A stretch of DNA of 64,000 nt from Phyllobacterium sp. YR531. Its GTDB lineage: Bacteria; Pseudomonadota; Alphaproteobacteria; Rhizobiales; Rhizobiaceae. Position numbers and translations under genes: made by a program. This document shows positions 27,106 through 35,033 of this stretch, piece by piece (positions within the stretch are counted from its first letter, which is position 1; every line of letters begins with the position of its first letter). Under the pieces are notes generated by a model. That model worked only from the letters and a program-made list of their open reading frames with translations. It had not been told where the DNA came from and did not search any database. The DNA lies in assembly GCF_000282595.1 (NCBI RefSeq), contig NZ_AKIZ01000037.1, positions 62,001-126,000 of the forward strand, written 5' to 3'.

Positions 27106-27635
27106 TTTTTCCCATCTTTAGCGCATCAGCTTATTCATACTTCCGACCTTATTGTCTGATGTGGTTTTAGGCGACCTGAGATGGACAGCTCGCTGAGTTA
27201 ATCAACCTGCCTGTTCCTTTCAGGCTGCTTGCTCAATAAGTGGCAATCGCACGGCTAGGTGCTAGCGAATCGCTGCTGATAGCGGCTTTCGCATTCGCCG
27301 ATTGAGTGCAGGCGTGAATGTGACTCACATGCCAGGTTTATCCTCGTTATCCGCGTGCCGGCATGGTCAGGCAAATTTATGCGCCGATACGCATCTTGCT
27401 AGAACACTCCAATCCTATGATTCCATTGAATTATCTTTTCCAAATTGCATCTTTTTCAGAAAATAGGTTGACATCAACGTATCTGTCTTGTTTTGTACGC
27501 CGCGTGGAACAAGCCTGCTTTTGAAGTATTGAACCATGCTGGTGCTGCTGAGATCGCTCAATCGCTGGTGGCAGAGAACCAGAATGTAATCCAAGGCACA
27601 GTTTCCTTGGCCGAAGGTAATAAAGGGAGAAGAAA
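27106..27635. other. gene-free stretch after tRNA-Arg
   Basis: About 530 bases with no convincing gene on either strand; the open frames here overlap one another and have no family resemblance. I found no copy of the tRNA 3' end further on that would mark an integrated element. GGTTGACATCAACG at 27470-27483 holds a TTGACA that could be the -35 of the next gene. The stretch may be decayed accessory DNA. Confidence 0.45.
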
Positions 27636-28109
27636 ATGGACAAGAACACGATCTGTCTTTGGTACAATAATGATGCGGAAGAGGCTGCAAACTTTTATGC
27701 CAAAACCTTTCCTGACAGCTCGGTTGGTAAAGTGTTCCTTGCACCATCCGACTATCCGGGCGGCAAGGAGGGTGATGTTCTGACCATCGAGTTTACGGTG
27801 TGCGGTGTGCCGTGCATTGGTCTTAATGGTGGCGACACTTTCAAACACAGCGAGGCATTTTCTTTCCAGATTGCCACTGACAGTCAGGAAGAGACAGACC
27901 GCTATTGGAACGCCATCGTCAATAATGGCGGTACGGCAAGCGTTTGCGGCTGGTGCAAGGACAAATGGGGCCTGTCATGGCAGATCACGCCACGTGTTCT
28001 GACCGACGCTAACGCCAAAGGCGGCGACATTGCCAAACGCGCATTCGAAGCAATGTTGGAAATGGACAAAATAGACATCGCCAAAATCGAAGCTGCCATA
28101 CGCGGCTAA
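27636..28109 (+). CDS. VOC family protein, PhnB/3-demethylubiquinone-like
   Basis: A 157-residue protein of the PhnB-like VOC (glyoxalase/bleomycin) fold. It starts with ICLWYNNDAEEAANFYAKTFPDS, the typical family opening, and has ALMG-like core strands DVLTIEFTVCGVPCIGLNGG and the WGLSWQITPRVL block. These proteins have been labelled 3-demethylubiquinone methyltransferase, but no methyltransferase motif is present and the function is unknown. A good ribosome site (GGGAGAAG) precedes the ATG. Confidence 0.87.
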   Translation: MDKNTICLWYNNDAEEAANFYAKTFPDSSVGKVFLAPSDYPGGKEGDVLTIEFTVCGVPCIGLNGGDTFKHSEAFSFQIATDSQEETDRYWNAIVNNGGTASVCGWCKDKWGLSWQITPRVLTDANAKGGDIAKRAFEAMLEMDKIDIAKIEAAIRG

Positions 28110-28216
28110 ATCGTGCACGCATGATTGCAGCGCTCCAGCGGAAGCATCCAATGGGGCGCATTCATATCCACTACAGGAGCGTCTTGCTCCAGCTCAGCGT
28201 GCATTTGTCAGCGGCA

Positions 28217-28432
28217 TTACTGGGGAGTTGTAGTCTTCGGCTCCGGCTCTGCCGTCGTCTGTGTGGGCACCGTATTTGCCGGGAAAAGATATGTGGCCGC
28301 AGCACTGAGAATGACTGTTGCGGCTCCCTGAATTTCAGGCGATGTCAGCTCTGGCGGAAGCGCGTAGCGTGAGGCAAGCCAGCCCGCAACACCTCCAATG
28401 ATCGACCCAATCAGCTTCGAATAGCTACCCAT
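28217..28432 (-). CDS. small holin-like membrane protein
   Basis: A 71-residue protein with two hydrophobic segments (about 6-25 and 37-53) around the turn LPPELTSPEIQGA, and a Thr/Pro/Glu tail. Layout and the YLFPAN stretch recall small phage holin-like proteins of alphaproteobacteria, but the match is from memory. No lysozyme, spanin or other phage gene is next to it. GAAGGGAA precedes the start. Confidence 0.6.
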   Translation of the reverse strand: MGSYSKLIGSIIGGVAGWLASRYALPPELTSPEIQGAATVILSAAATYLFPANTVPTQTTAEPEPKTTTPQ

Positions 28433-28516
28433 ATCGGTATTCCCTTCGCAAGGTTGGCGATTCTGGAAGGATAATAGCCGTTTACGTCAAATGCTAGTTT
28501 TGTGGGAAAATTTGAC

Positions 28517-28550
28517 GGCTGCCCCGCATTTCTCGCAAAGCGGGGCAGCC
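28517..28550 (-). terminator. terminator of the DUF2189 gene
   Basis: GGCTGCCCCGC (28517-28527) and GCGGGGCAGCC (28540-28550) form an 11-pair stem. Read on the minus strand it lies 7 bases after the DUF2189 stop and is followed by GTCAAATTTTCCC, a partial T-run. Confidence 0.75.
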
Positions 28551-28556
28551 AGAACA

Positions 28557-29360
28557 TCATAGTTCATGGGCCGGCACGACTGCCCTGTAGAGGTGCCATG
28601 TGGCATGGCCAAGCACCGGGATGAAGATCGCCAATCCCACAAAAAGGGTTGCAAAACCCACCATCAGCAGGGCGGCAACGATCAGTCCCCAGACGATCAT
28701 CGGCAGTGGATTTTTCGCTACAGCGCGGGCCGATGTGGCAATTGCCGCATAGGCACCACCATCTCGATCAAGCAGGAAAGGAAAGGCAATGACCGTCGTG
28801 CAAAGCACGAAAGCAGCAAAGACAAAGCCGATTGCATTGCCAAGCAGGATCATCCGCCAACCTTGAGGCGTATTGAACACCTGATCCATGAAAACTGCGA
28901 TTGACGCTGGAGGCGTCTCGCCGAACAGGTTCACATAGAGGGCTTGGGCGATGAGCAGCCAGGCAACAAAGACAGCCACCAGCATGACACCCACCGCAAG
29001 TATGGACGGGACGGCAGGCGAGTGCACTACCTGCCTTGCATGGTGCCACGACGTATCCATTCCCCGCTCCCGTCTGCGACTGATCTCATAAAGCCCGATT
29101 GCAGCAAGAGGCCCGATCAGAGCGAAGCCGGACATGAGCGGAAAAATCAGCGGCAAGGCATTGGCACCTGATGACCAACGCATGATAACCAACCCTGCTA
29201 CAGGATAAATCAGACAGAGAAACACATAATGCGAGGGCTTTTCCCAAAAGTCGTCGAAGCCTTTGCGCAGTGCGGTAAAAACATCGCCAACAGTTATTTT
29301 ACGTATGACAGGGTGGGCAATGCCCGCATCAGCACCGGCAATCACATGGAAATTCGCCAT
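28557..29360 (-). CDS. DUF2189 domain-containing membrane protein
   Basis: A 267-residue integral membrane protein with about six helices, matching DUF2189 proteins (IRKITVGDVFTALRKGFDDFWEKPSHYVF start; FPFLLDRDGGAYAAIATSARAVAKNPLPM block). Their role is unknown. GGGAGG (minus strand, 29369-29374) stands 8 bases before the ATG at 29360 but is too close to the ATG at 29366, so 29360 was chosen; a longer frame to 29525 lacks support. A strong hairpin follows the stop. Confidence 0.87.
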   Translation of the reverse strand: MANFHVIAGADAGIAHPVIRKITVGDVFTALRKGFDDFWEKPSHYVFLCLIYPVAGLVIMRWSSGANALPLIFPLMSGFALIGPLAAIGLYEISRRRERGMDTSWHHARQVVHSPAVPSILAVGVMLVAVFVAWLLIAQALYVNLFGETPPASIAVFMDQVFNTPQGWRMILLGNAIGFVFAAFVLCTTVIAFPFLLDRDGGAYAAIATSARAVAKNPLPMIVWGLIVAALLMVGFATLFVGLAIFIPVLGHATWHLYRAVVPAHEL

Positions 29361-29509
29361 ACTCATTCCTCCCTTGAAGTTCAGGGCAGTAAAGGCGCAT
29401 AGCGGCCACGCATCGGCCACTGTGGACCTCAACCTGCATGCCGCAAGCATACGCGTCTTGAAAAAGTTTGGCCAGACGCGGGAAAACACAGATGCGTTAT
29501 GGCTCTGCC

Positions 29510-29534
29510 GGAACCAAGGCTTCATTCAAAGGTT
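29510..29534 (+). promoter_or_regulatory. possible EcfG (general stress sigma) promoter
   Basis: GGAAC (29510-29514), 16 bases, GGTT (29531-29534). The alphaproteobacterial EcfG consensus is GGAAC-N16/17-CGTT, so only the less conserved first base of the -10 differs. It would start transcripts about 40 bases before the iron-permease-like gene. Confidence 0.45.
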
Positions 29535-29583
29535 ATTGAATACCGGACGTTCCTCCGGTGAATAAAGCACGGGGAGGTTGCAC

Positions 29584-30036
29584 ATGTTCGGCAAGTTTTT
29601 CACCAAAGTCGCCAACGATGTCGCTCTGGCTGCGGGCAAACCCGTGACCTTCATCCTTTGCGTGGCCGTTGTTGTGGTGTGGGCGGTATGCGGCCCAATA
29701 TTCGGTTTTACCGACACCTGGCAGTTGATCATCAATACGGGTACGACGATCATCACCTTCCTCATGGTGTTCCTCATCCAGAACACCCAGAATCGTGATG
29801 GTGTCGCCATTCAGGCAAAGCTCGACGAGCTGGTGCGGGTCAGCGAAGCAAAGAATGCCTTTATAGGTATCGAGCACCTGACTGAAGAGGAAGTTGAGAA
29901 ATTCCGGAAGCAGTGCGAGGCGGCCGCCAAAAAAGCGGACAAGGAGCTGGAAGAGCGGGATGCGAAAAAGAAATCTGCCAAAACCGCATCGCGCAGATCA
30001 CCTGCCAAATCAGCCGCCGCAAAAGCACAGGCCTGA
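29584..30036 (+). CDS. low-affinity iron permease family protein
   Basis: A 150-residue protein of the low-affinity iron permease family (related by name to yeast Fet4). Two membrane helices (about 21-41, FILCVAVVVVWAVCGPIFGF, and 49-66) are followed by IQNTQNRDGVAIQAKLDELV, the most conserved block, and a long charged Lys/Glu/Ala tail. GGGAGG sits 6 bases before the ATG at 29584; a TTG two codons earlier is less likely. Bacterial members have no proven iron transport, and two helices are few for a transporter. Confidence 0.82.
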   Translation: MFGKFFTKVANDVALAAGKPVTFILCVAVVVVWAVCGPIFGFTDTWQLIINTGTTIITFLMVFLIQNTQNRDGVAIQAKLDELVRVSEAKNAFIGIEHLTEEEVEKFRKQCEAAAKKADKELEERDAKKKSAKTASRRSPAKSAAAKAQA

Positions 30037-30124
30037 AGCGTTTACGCATTAACGAATATGGCCGACTTTGGCAATTTCACCGACGAATCCGCCATTTTTC
30101 TCAGATTTATGACCGATAGCGACA

Positions 30125-30209
30125 AATTAAAGGCATAAACCTTTAATTACAGGGGTTTGAAGGCCCATTTTACTGCAAACCAGCTATGCAAACTTGTGAC
30201 TCCAAGTTT
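30125..30209. promoter_or_regulatory. two inverted repeats upstream of the DUF1127 gene
   Basis: AATTAAAGG/CCTTTAATT (30125-30133 and 30140-30148, 6-base gap) and AAACTTG/CAAGTTT (30190-30196 and 30203-30209, 6-base gap) are both perfect. The first could end the preceding transcript or bind a regulator. The second lies just before CACTATATCC, a possible -10 region, and looks like an operator. Confidence 0.45.
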
Positions 30210-30282
30210 TGGGTGCACTGCACTATATCCAGCTCACCGATCGATAACGATCCAACAAACAAAAGAACTTTAGGTGAGTGAA

Positions 30283-30432
30283 ATGAACTTGATCCGCTCT
30301 TACAACAACTGGCGCCGCTATCGTGACACTGTCACGGAATTGAACCGCCTGTCCGCACGTGAGCTGAACGACCTCGGCATCTCCCGCGGTGATATCGCTT
30401 TCGTTGCGAAGAAGGCCGCTTCGGCATTCTGA
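30283..30432 (+). CDS. DUF1127 small basic protein
   Basis: A 49-residue protein, MNLIRSYNNWRRYRDTVTEL at the start and LSARELNDLGISRGDIAFVA in the middle, the diagnostic DUF1127 pattern (Arg-rich helix, then L-x-D-x-G-x-x-R). GGTGAG precedes the ATG by 6 bases. Members of this size act as small regulatory or RNA-turnover-linked proteins: CcaF1 in Rhodobacter is encoded upstream of the CcsR small RNAs. The same arrangement is seen here, as three CCUCC-loop hairpins follow the stop. Confidence 0.92.
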   Translation: MNLIRSYNNWRRYRDTVTELNRLSARELNDLGISRGDIAFVAKKAASAF

Positions 30433-30451
30433 TTTATACGGTCTCCCACGT

Positions 30452-30478
30452 CCGTGGCACTCCTCCTCCCAGCCACGG
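30452..30478 (+). ncRNA. cuckoo/CcsR-like RNA hairpin 1
   Basis: CCGTGGC (30452-30458) pairs with GCCACGG (30472-30478); the loop carries CTCCTCCTCCC, which contains the exact CUCCUCCC anti-Shine-Dalgarno motif of the cuckoo RNA family. It begins 20 bases after the DUF1127 stop. Confidence 0.75.
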
Positions 30479-30484
30479 CCGCAT

Positions 30485-30516
30485 AAAGAACAGCGTTCCT
30501 CCCAGAGCCGTTCTTT
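30485..30516 (+). ncRNA. cuckoo/CcsR-like RNA hairpin 2
   Basis: AAAGAAC (30485-30491) pairs with GTTCTTT (30510-30516); the loop holds TTCCTCCC, one base off the CUCCUCCC motif. The T-rich 3' strand makes it a possible terminator as well. Confidence 0.7.
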
Positions 30517-30522
30517 ACAAGT

Positions 30523-30560
30523 AACACCCATCGCTCCTCCCAGCGGTGGGTGTTCTTCTT
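30523..30560 (+). ncRNA. cuckoo/CcsR-like RNA hairpin 3 with terminator
   Basis: AACACCCATCGCT (30523-30535) pairs with AGCGGTGGGTGTT (30542-30554), 13 pairs with one T-G wobble; the CTCCTCCC motif runs from the end of the 5' arm into the loop, and CTTCTT follows. It is the most stable of the three and closes the array, probably ending the DUF1127 transcript. Confidence 0.75.
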
Positions 30561-30630
30561 TGTGCCTTTGCCTGATTGCACCTGCTGCCGTTTCCCCATA
30601 TCAAGCGAGCTCAGCAACGGAGGAAAGTTC

Positions 30631-32196
30631 ATGACAGGCGGCATTCACCACATCACCCTGATCACCCGCAAGGTTCAGGCGAATGTCGATTTCTATGTGG
30701 GATTTCTGGGTCTTCGGCTGGTCAAACGCACCGGAGGCTATGAGGATGCCACACAACTCCACCTGATTTATGGCGATGCATCCGGCACACCCGGCTCCCT
30801 TATTACCTTTCTTGTCTGGGAAGATGGCTCGCTTGGCCGTGTTGGCTATGGTCAGACGAGCGAAGTGTCATTTGCCATAGCGCCGGAGAGCATTGGTTTC
30901 TGGCTTACCCGTGCTTTGCAATACAACATAGCGGTGACTGGCCCGGCGCAGGAATTCGGCGAAACCGTTCTGCGGCTGCATGATCCGGACGGCGCGATCA
31001 TTAAACTGGTCGGAACCGATGCCGTCAGCGCGGGCGATATCTGGGCCAGCGATGGCATACCGGCGGCAGATGCGATCAAACGCTTGCGTGGAGCAACGAT
31101 CCTCACAGAGAAGCCCGCTGAAACTGCAGACTTTCTAAGGCAGCATTTTTCTTATGAGAGTTCAGACCAGAGCGAAACAGTCAACCGCATGCTTTCCTCG
31201 TCCGGCGATTGTATCGATGTTCGTGACGCAACCGGGTTCTGGAGTTCAGCGCCGGGCACAGGCACAGTCGACCACGTTGCGTTCCGCGCTGCAGATATTC
31301 CCGAGGTGACTACCGTCTATGAGCACTTGATTGCCGAAGGCGCGGATGCAACGGCAATGCACGACCGAAAATATTTCAACTCCATCTATGTGCGTGAGCC
31401 GGGCGGCAGCCTGCTGGAAATGGCGACGGACGGGCCCGGCATGCTGATCGACGAGCCCCTTGAAAAATTGGGAACCGAGCTATTTGTCCCTCCACATTTT
31501 GCCGATGAAACGGAGAATGTAAAAATCATCCTCCCGCAGTTTGGCCTGCCGAACGAACCGCGCTTTATCTATCGCGAACTACCCTTCATTCACCGAGTTT
31601 ATACGCCAGAACCCGCGAACGGACCAACATTTATCCTGCTGCATGGCTCGGATGGCAGCGAGACCAGCCTTATGCCGCTGGCTGTGAGCATAGTGCCCGA
31701 TGCAACGCTCATAGGCGTTCGTGGCCGCAGCACGGAAGAAGGAACAGCGCGCTGGTTCCGGCGCTTCGGACCATTGAGCTTCGACCAGAAAGACATTCGT
31801 TCTGAAGCAGAAGCATTTGCCGCATTTATTGAGGGTGCCGTTGAAGCCTATGGCCTCGATCTCGCGACCGCGATCTTTATGGGATATTCGAATGGGGCAA
31901 ATCTTTTGGCTGCGATGATGCAGTTGCATCCGGGCCTTGTGCACAATGCAATTCTGCTGCGGGCCACAAAAGTGCTTGAAGACACTCCTGAATCAGACCT
32001 TGGCAATACGCGGGTTCTCAGCTTGACCGGCGATCACGATCTTTTTGGTGCGCACGCCCCGGCACTGGAAGCCGATCTGCGGCAGGCTGGCTCCGATCTG
32101 ACGGCCCTCAGCGTTCCAGCCGGGCATGAGACCAATCAGCACGATATCGACGCCGCCAAAAATTGGCTGGCAGAGTCGAAAACAGGCCGGAACTGA
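30631..32196 (+). CDS. ring-cleaving VOC dioxygenase fused to alpha/beta hydrolase
   Basis: A 521-residue two-part protein. Residues 1-310 are two VOC modules like MhqO-type dioxygenases: metal ligands H7, H215 (VDHVAFRA) and E263 (LLEMATDGPG). Residues 325-521 form an alpha/beta hydrolase of the carboxylesterase/MhqD type: oxyanion HGSDG (338-342), nucleophile S420 in GYSNG, an acidic residue in TGDHD (466-470) and H499 in AGHE. In Bacillus, MhqO and MhqD are separate proteins induced by quinones, so the fusion would couple ring opening and ester or thioester hydrolysis. GGAGGAAAG stands before the ATG. A bidirectional terminator separates it from the convergent second dioxygenase. Confidence 0.9.
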   Translation: MTGGIHHITLITRKVQANVDFYVGFLGLRLVKRTGGYEDATQLHLIYGDASGTPGSLITFLVWEDGSLGRVGYGQTSEVSFAIAPESIGFWLTRALQYNIAVTGPAQEFGETVLRLHDPDGAIIKLVGTDAVSAGDIWASDGIPAADAIKRLRGATILTEKPAETADFLRQHFSYESSDQSETVNRMLSSSGDCIDVRDATGFWSSAPGTGTVDHVAFRAADIPEVTTVYEHLIAEGADATAMHDRKYFNSIYVREPGGSLLEMATDGPGMLIDEPLEKLGTELFVPPHFADETENVKIILPQFGLPNEPRFIYRELPFIHRVYTPEPANGPTFILLHGSDGSETSLMPLAVSIVPDATLIGVRGRSTEEGTARWFRRFGPLSFDQKDIRSEAEAFAAFIEGAVEAYGLDLATAIFMGYSNGANLLAAMMQLHPGLVHNAILLRATKVLEDTPESDLGNTRVLSLTGDHDLFGAHAPALEADLRQAGSDLTALSVPAGHETNQHDIDAAKNWLAESKTGRN

Positions 32197-32211
32197 TCCG
32201 GCCTGTTTTTT
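32181..32211. terminator. bidirectional terminator
   Basis: AACAGGCCGG (32181-32190) and CCGGCCTGTT (32198-32207) form a 10-pair stem, followed by TTTT on the plus strand and by TTTT on the minus strand. It serves both convergent dioxygenase genes; the fusion gene's stop lies in the loop. Confidence 0.88.
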
Positions 32212-32216
32212 GGTTT

Positions 32217-33170
32217 TTACACGAGTGGCTTGAGACCTGCCTCAATGGAAGCCCGCTTGGCTTCAAGGAATGGAGGCAATGACAGCTCCTCGCCCAGCGT
32301 TTCCAATGGCTCGTCTACCGTAAAGCCCGGACCATCGGTAGCGATCTCAAAGAGAATGCCATTTGGCTCGCGGAAATAGAGCGAACGGAAGTAGTAACGC
32401 TCGACTTCACCGCTCGAAGGCATGCGGAAGCTTTTCAAACGCTCGGTCCACTCATGCAGCGCATTCACATCCGGTGCCCGGAACGCCACGTGATGCACCG
32501 CACCCGCACCTTGGCGAGCTGCCGGAAGGTCCGGCTGGACAGCGACGTGCAATTCGGCAGCAGGACCGCCCTCACCCATGGCAAAGACATGCACATGGCC
32601 CACGCCATCGGGATCAGCATAGTCGCGTACCTTTTTCATGTTCATCACATGCAGCAGGATTGCTTCAGTATTGGTGATATCCGGCACGCTGATGGTGATA
32701 GGACCAAGGCCGCGAATCTGGTGTTCCGCAGGCACGGGGCTCTTGTCCCATGGGTGGGAATCACCTGCACCGCCATCATCAATCAAACGAAAACGCTGGC
32801 CTTCACCATCTTCAAAATCCAGCGATGCATGACCACCTACTTCGGTTACTTCACCCGCCTTGACGCCCAGTTCGGTAAAACGGGCCTTCCACCAGTCAAG
32901 ACTGGCCTTGCTACCAACACGCAGACCTGTACGCGAAATACTATGCGTACCACGACGCTCCGGTGTGGCTGGCCAGTCGAAGAAAGTCAGGTCTGTACCC
33001 GGCGTTGCTTCGCCATCGGCATAGAAAAGGTGATAGGCGCTCGTATCGTCCTGATTGACGGTCTTCTTGACCAGCCGCAAACCCAAAGTTTGCGTATAAA
33101 AGCGCACATTCTCGGGCGCGTTTGCCGTGATTGCAGTCAAATGGTGGATACCTGTCAGTTGCAAGCTCAT
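32217..33170 (-). CDS. ring-cleaving dioxygenase, MhqO-like VOC protein
   Basis: A 317-residue extradiol-type dioxygenase of two VOC modules. The ligands are H9 or H10 in [13 protein letters not shown], a histidine in [12 protein letters not shown] and the glutamate in [13 protein letters not shown]. It is close in layout to the N-terminal half of the neighbouring fusion, pointing to an old duplication. It is divergent from a LysR regulator (164 bases between), which probably controls it in response to a quinone or catechol-like inducer. Confidence 0.9.
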   Translation of the reverse strand: MSLQLTGIHHLTAITANAPENVRFYTQTLGLRLVKKTVNQDDTSAYHLFYADGEATPGTDLTFFDWPATPERRGTHSISRTGLRVGSKASLDWWKARFTELGVKAGEVTEVGGHASLDFEDGEGQRFRLIDDGGAGDSHPWDKSPVPAEHQIRGLGPITISVPDITNTEAILLHVMNMKKVRDYADPDGVGHVHVFAMGEGGPAAELHVAVQPDLPAARQGAGAVHHVAFRAPDVNALHEWTERLKSFRMPSSGEVERYYFRSLYFREPNGILFEIATDGPGFTVDEPLETLGEELSLPPFLEAKRASIEAGLKPLV

Positions 33171-33334
33171 GAAAGCCTCCTGCGTGATTATTTGGCGAAA
33201 TCGCCGTTGGGCTGAATATCTGCGCAGTGCCTGCAGGAATAAAGATCATAAAGCCGCAACTCATGTTCGATAAAACAGAACGATACATGCAAAACGAACT
33301 GTGAAAGCGGCATACAGTCCGCTATAAGAAAACC

Positions 33335-34276
33335 ATGAAATGGCGTTTCGAAGATTTGCTGACATTTCTGGATGTAATCGAGACCGGCAGCATCACCGCA
33401 ACGGCCGCACGGCTGAACTTATCCAAATCCGTGGTCAGCAAGCGTATTTCCGATCTGGAGACCGGGCTTGGCATGGAGCTCTTCCAGCGCACCCCGCGCA
33501 AATTGCTCGCCTCTTCCCATGCGCTGGACTTTGTTGAGCGCATTCGCCCGCTGGTCCGCGATATCATGGAAGCTGCCGATACAGTCACCGAGCGCAACAG
33601 CGCAATTCGTGGAACATTACGCATCGCGGCCCCAATGTCATTCGGCACGATGTACCTCGGCCGTATGATTGCGGACTTTGCCCGACAATATCCTGATCTC
33701 GAAATTGCCGTGGAGTTCGAAGATCGCATGGTCGATCTGGTTCGCGGCGGCTATGATGTCGGCATACGCATCGGCATATTGCGCGATTCAAGCCTCATAG
33801 CCCGCAAATTATGCACCGATGCCCGTATCATCTGTTGCAGTCCGGATTTTGCCCGCACCCATGGAATGCCAGAAACGCTGGATGCCTTGAGCCATTTTTC
33901 CTGCATTGATTATTCCAACGTCAACACCAGTCAACTCTGGCAGTTCGAAAATCCGGACAAGAATGGCGAGCCCATTTCAATTCCGATGCATGGACGCGTC
34001 GTCGCCAATAATGGTGAGGCGATGCGTGATATGGCCATCGCCGGACTTGGGCTGGTTCTGTTACCCATGTTCATCGCTGCCGAACCGTTGCGGTCCGTAA
34101 CTCTCGTAGCTGTCTTGCCGGAGGCGAGACCGTTACCCTACAATATATATGCGGTTTACCCGCCGACGCGGCACGTTTCAGCCAAGGTGAGGGCTTTCGT
34201 CAACCACATTGTCAGGCACATCGGCAGCCCTCCGATCTGGCAAATGAACGAAGTTTTTCATCATCAGGACGGCTGA
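33335..34276 (+). CDS. LysR family transcriptional regulator
   Basis: A 313-residue LysR protein. The winged helix-turn-helix is at about 5-62 (FLDVIETGSITATAARLNLSKSVVSKRISDLE), followed by a periplasmic-binding-like effector domain from about 90. The sequence and the IRIGILRDSSLIARKL block recall the PecT/DmlR-type group. Its gene is divergent from the MhqO-like dioxygenase, the usual position of a direct regulator. TGTTCGATAAAACAGAACGA at 33263-33282 is a partly symmetric candidate site. Confidence 0.9.
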   Translation: MKWRFEDLLTFLDVIETGSITATAARLNLSKSVVSKRISDLETGLGMELFQRTPRKLLASSHALDFVERIRPLVRDIMEAADTVTERNSAIRGTLRIAAPMSFGTMYLGRMIADFARQYPDLEIAVEFEDRMVDLVRGGYDVGIRIGILRDSSLIARKLCTDARIICCSPDFARTHGMPETLDALSHFSCIDYSNVNTSQLWQFENPDKNGEPISIPMHGRVVANNGEAMRDMAIAGLGLVLLPMFIAAEPLRSVTLVAVLPEARPLPYNIYAVYPPTRHVSAKVRAFVNHIVRHIGSPPIWQMNEVFHHQDG

Positions 34277-34481
34277 AAAGCGGTCGCTTCAGGCCGAATC
34301 ACTTCTGTCCGTTCGTAGACAGTGAAGGCTCACTATCCGGTCAAAGACGGCTAAAATTACAAAAAACCCCGTAAACACTGGGTATAAACGTGCTTTTTGC
34401 CTCTAGTTCCTGATGACAGAGGGCGTAACGCATGCCATACAGACCCCTCCGATCAACGAATATATTGAGGAAACCGCCAAA

Positions 34482-34757
34482 ATGAATACTTCCGATCTCA
34501 TTGATAAGCTTGTTGCTGATCAGGGTCTTACAAAGGTTCAGTCCAAGGCGATTGTTGATAGCATCCTTAAAGGCATCACCGATTCCGTCGTAGCTGGCGA
34601 TGAAGTTTCGCTGCCAGGCTTCGGCAAGTTCAAGGTACAGGCACGCGCCGCTCGCGAAGGCCGCAACCCTGCAACCGGCGCAACAATCAAGATCGCAGCT
34701 TCCAAGAAAGTTGCTTTCCAGCCTGCAAAGGCTCTCAAGGACGCCCTTAACGGCTGA
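34482..34757 (+). CDS. hupB: HU family DNA-binding protein
   Basis: A 91-residue nucleoid protein that bends DNA as a dimer. The start MNTSDLIDKLVADQ gives the exact family length; an in-frame extension to 34413 was rejected. The GFGKFKVQARAAREGRNPATGATIKI arm region has the conserved GRNP turn. A strong terminator follows. Confidence 0.95.
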   Translation: MNTSDLIDKLVADQGLTKVQSKAIVDSILKGITDSVVAGDEVSLPGFGKFKVQARAAREGRNPATGATIKIAASKKVAFQPAKALKDALNG

Positions 34758-34778
34758 TCTGTTTGAGTTAGACCTCTT

Positions 34779-34814
34779 AAAAGGCGGTGCTTTTTGCGCC
34801 GCCTTTTTTGTTTT
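34779..34814 (+). terminator. rho-independent terminator of the HU gene
   Basis: AAAAGGCGG pairs with CCGCCTTTT (34799-34807), with a T-rich tail to 34814. The stem lies 21 bases after the stop. Confidence 0.9.
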
Positions 34815-34965
34815 AACGCATATCGGCCAACATACTGCAAATGCACTATCGCGAGTTTGCCATAAATCCGCCGTCAGTGCGTGACAGGTGACATCTGCGT
34901 GATCGGGGCAATTTATGCGGTTGCGTCAAGACTTTATCAACTATAACGGATGCATTTATAGTGGT

Positions 34966-34982
34966 GCGAATGTTACATTCGC
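34966..34982. promoter_or_regulatory. perfect palindrome, likely operator
   Basis: GCGAATGT-T-ACATTCGC, 8-base arms around one base, with a further GCGAAT half-site at 34984-34989. It lies about 50 bases before the L,D-transpeptidase start. The one-base gap argues for a protein site instead of an RNA hairpin. Confidence 0.5.
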
Positions 34983-35033
34983 TGCGAATCTGACCTGATA
35001 AACTCGATTGATGAACTGGCAACTGCTGCTGCG

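Noticed and set aside
27415-27848. Overlapping minus-strand frames of 78-110 codons near 27.4-27.8 kb
   Set aside because: They overlap the VOC gene or one another, lack ribosome sites and resemble no family.
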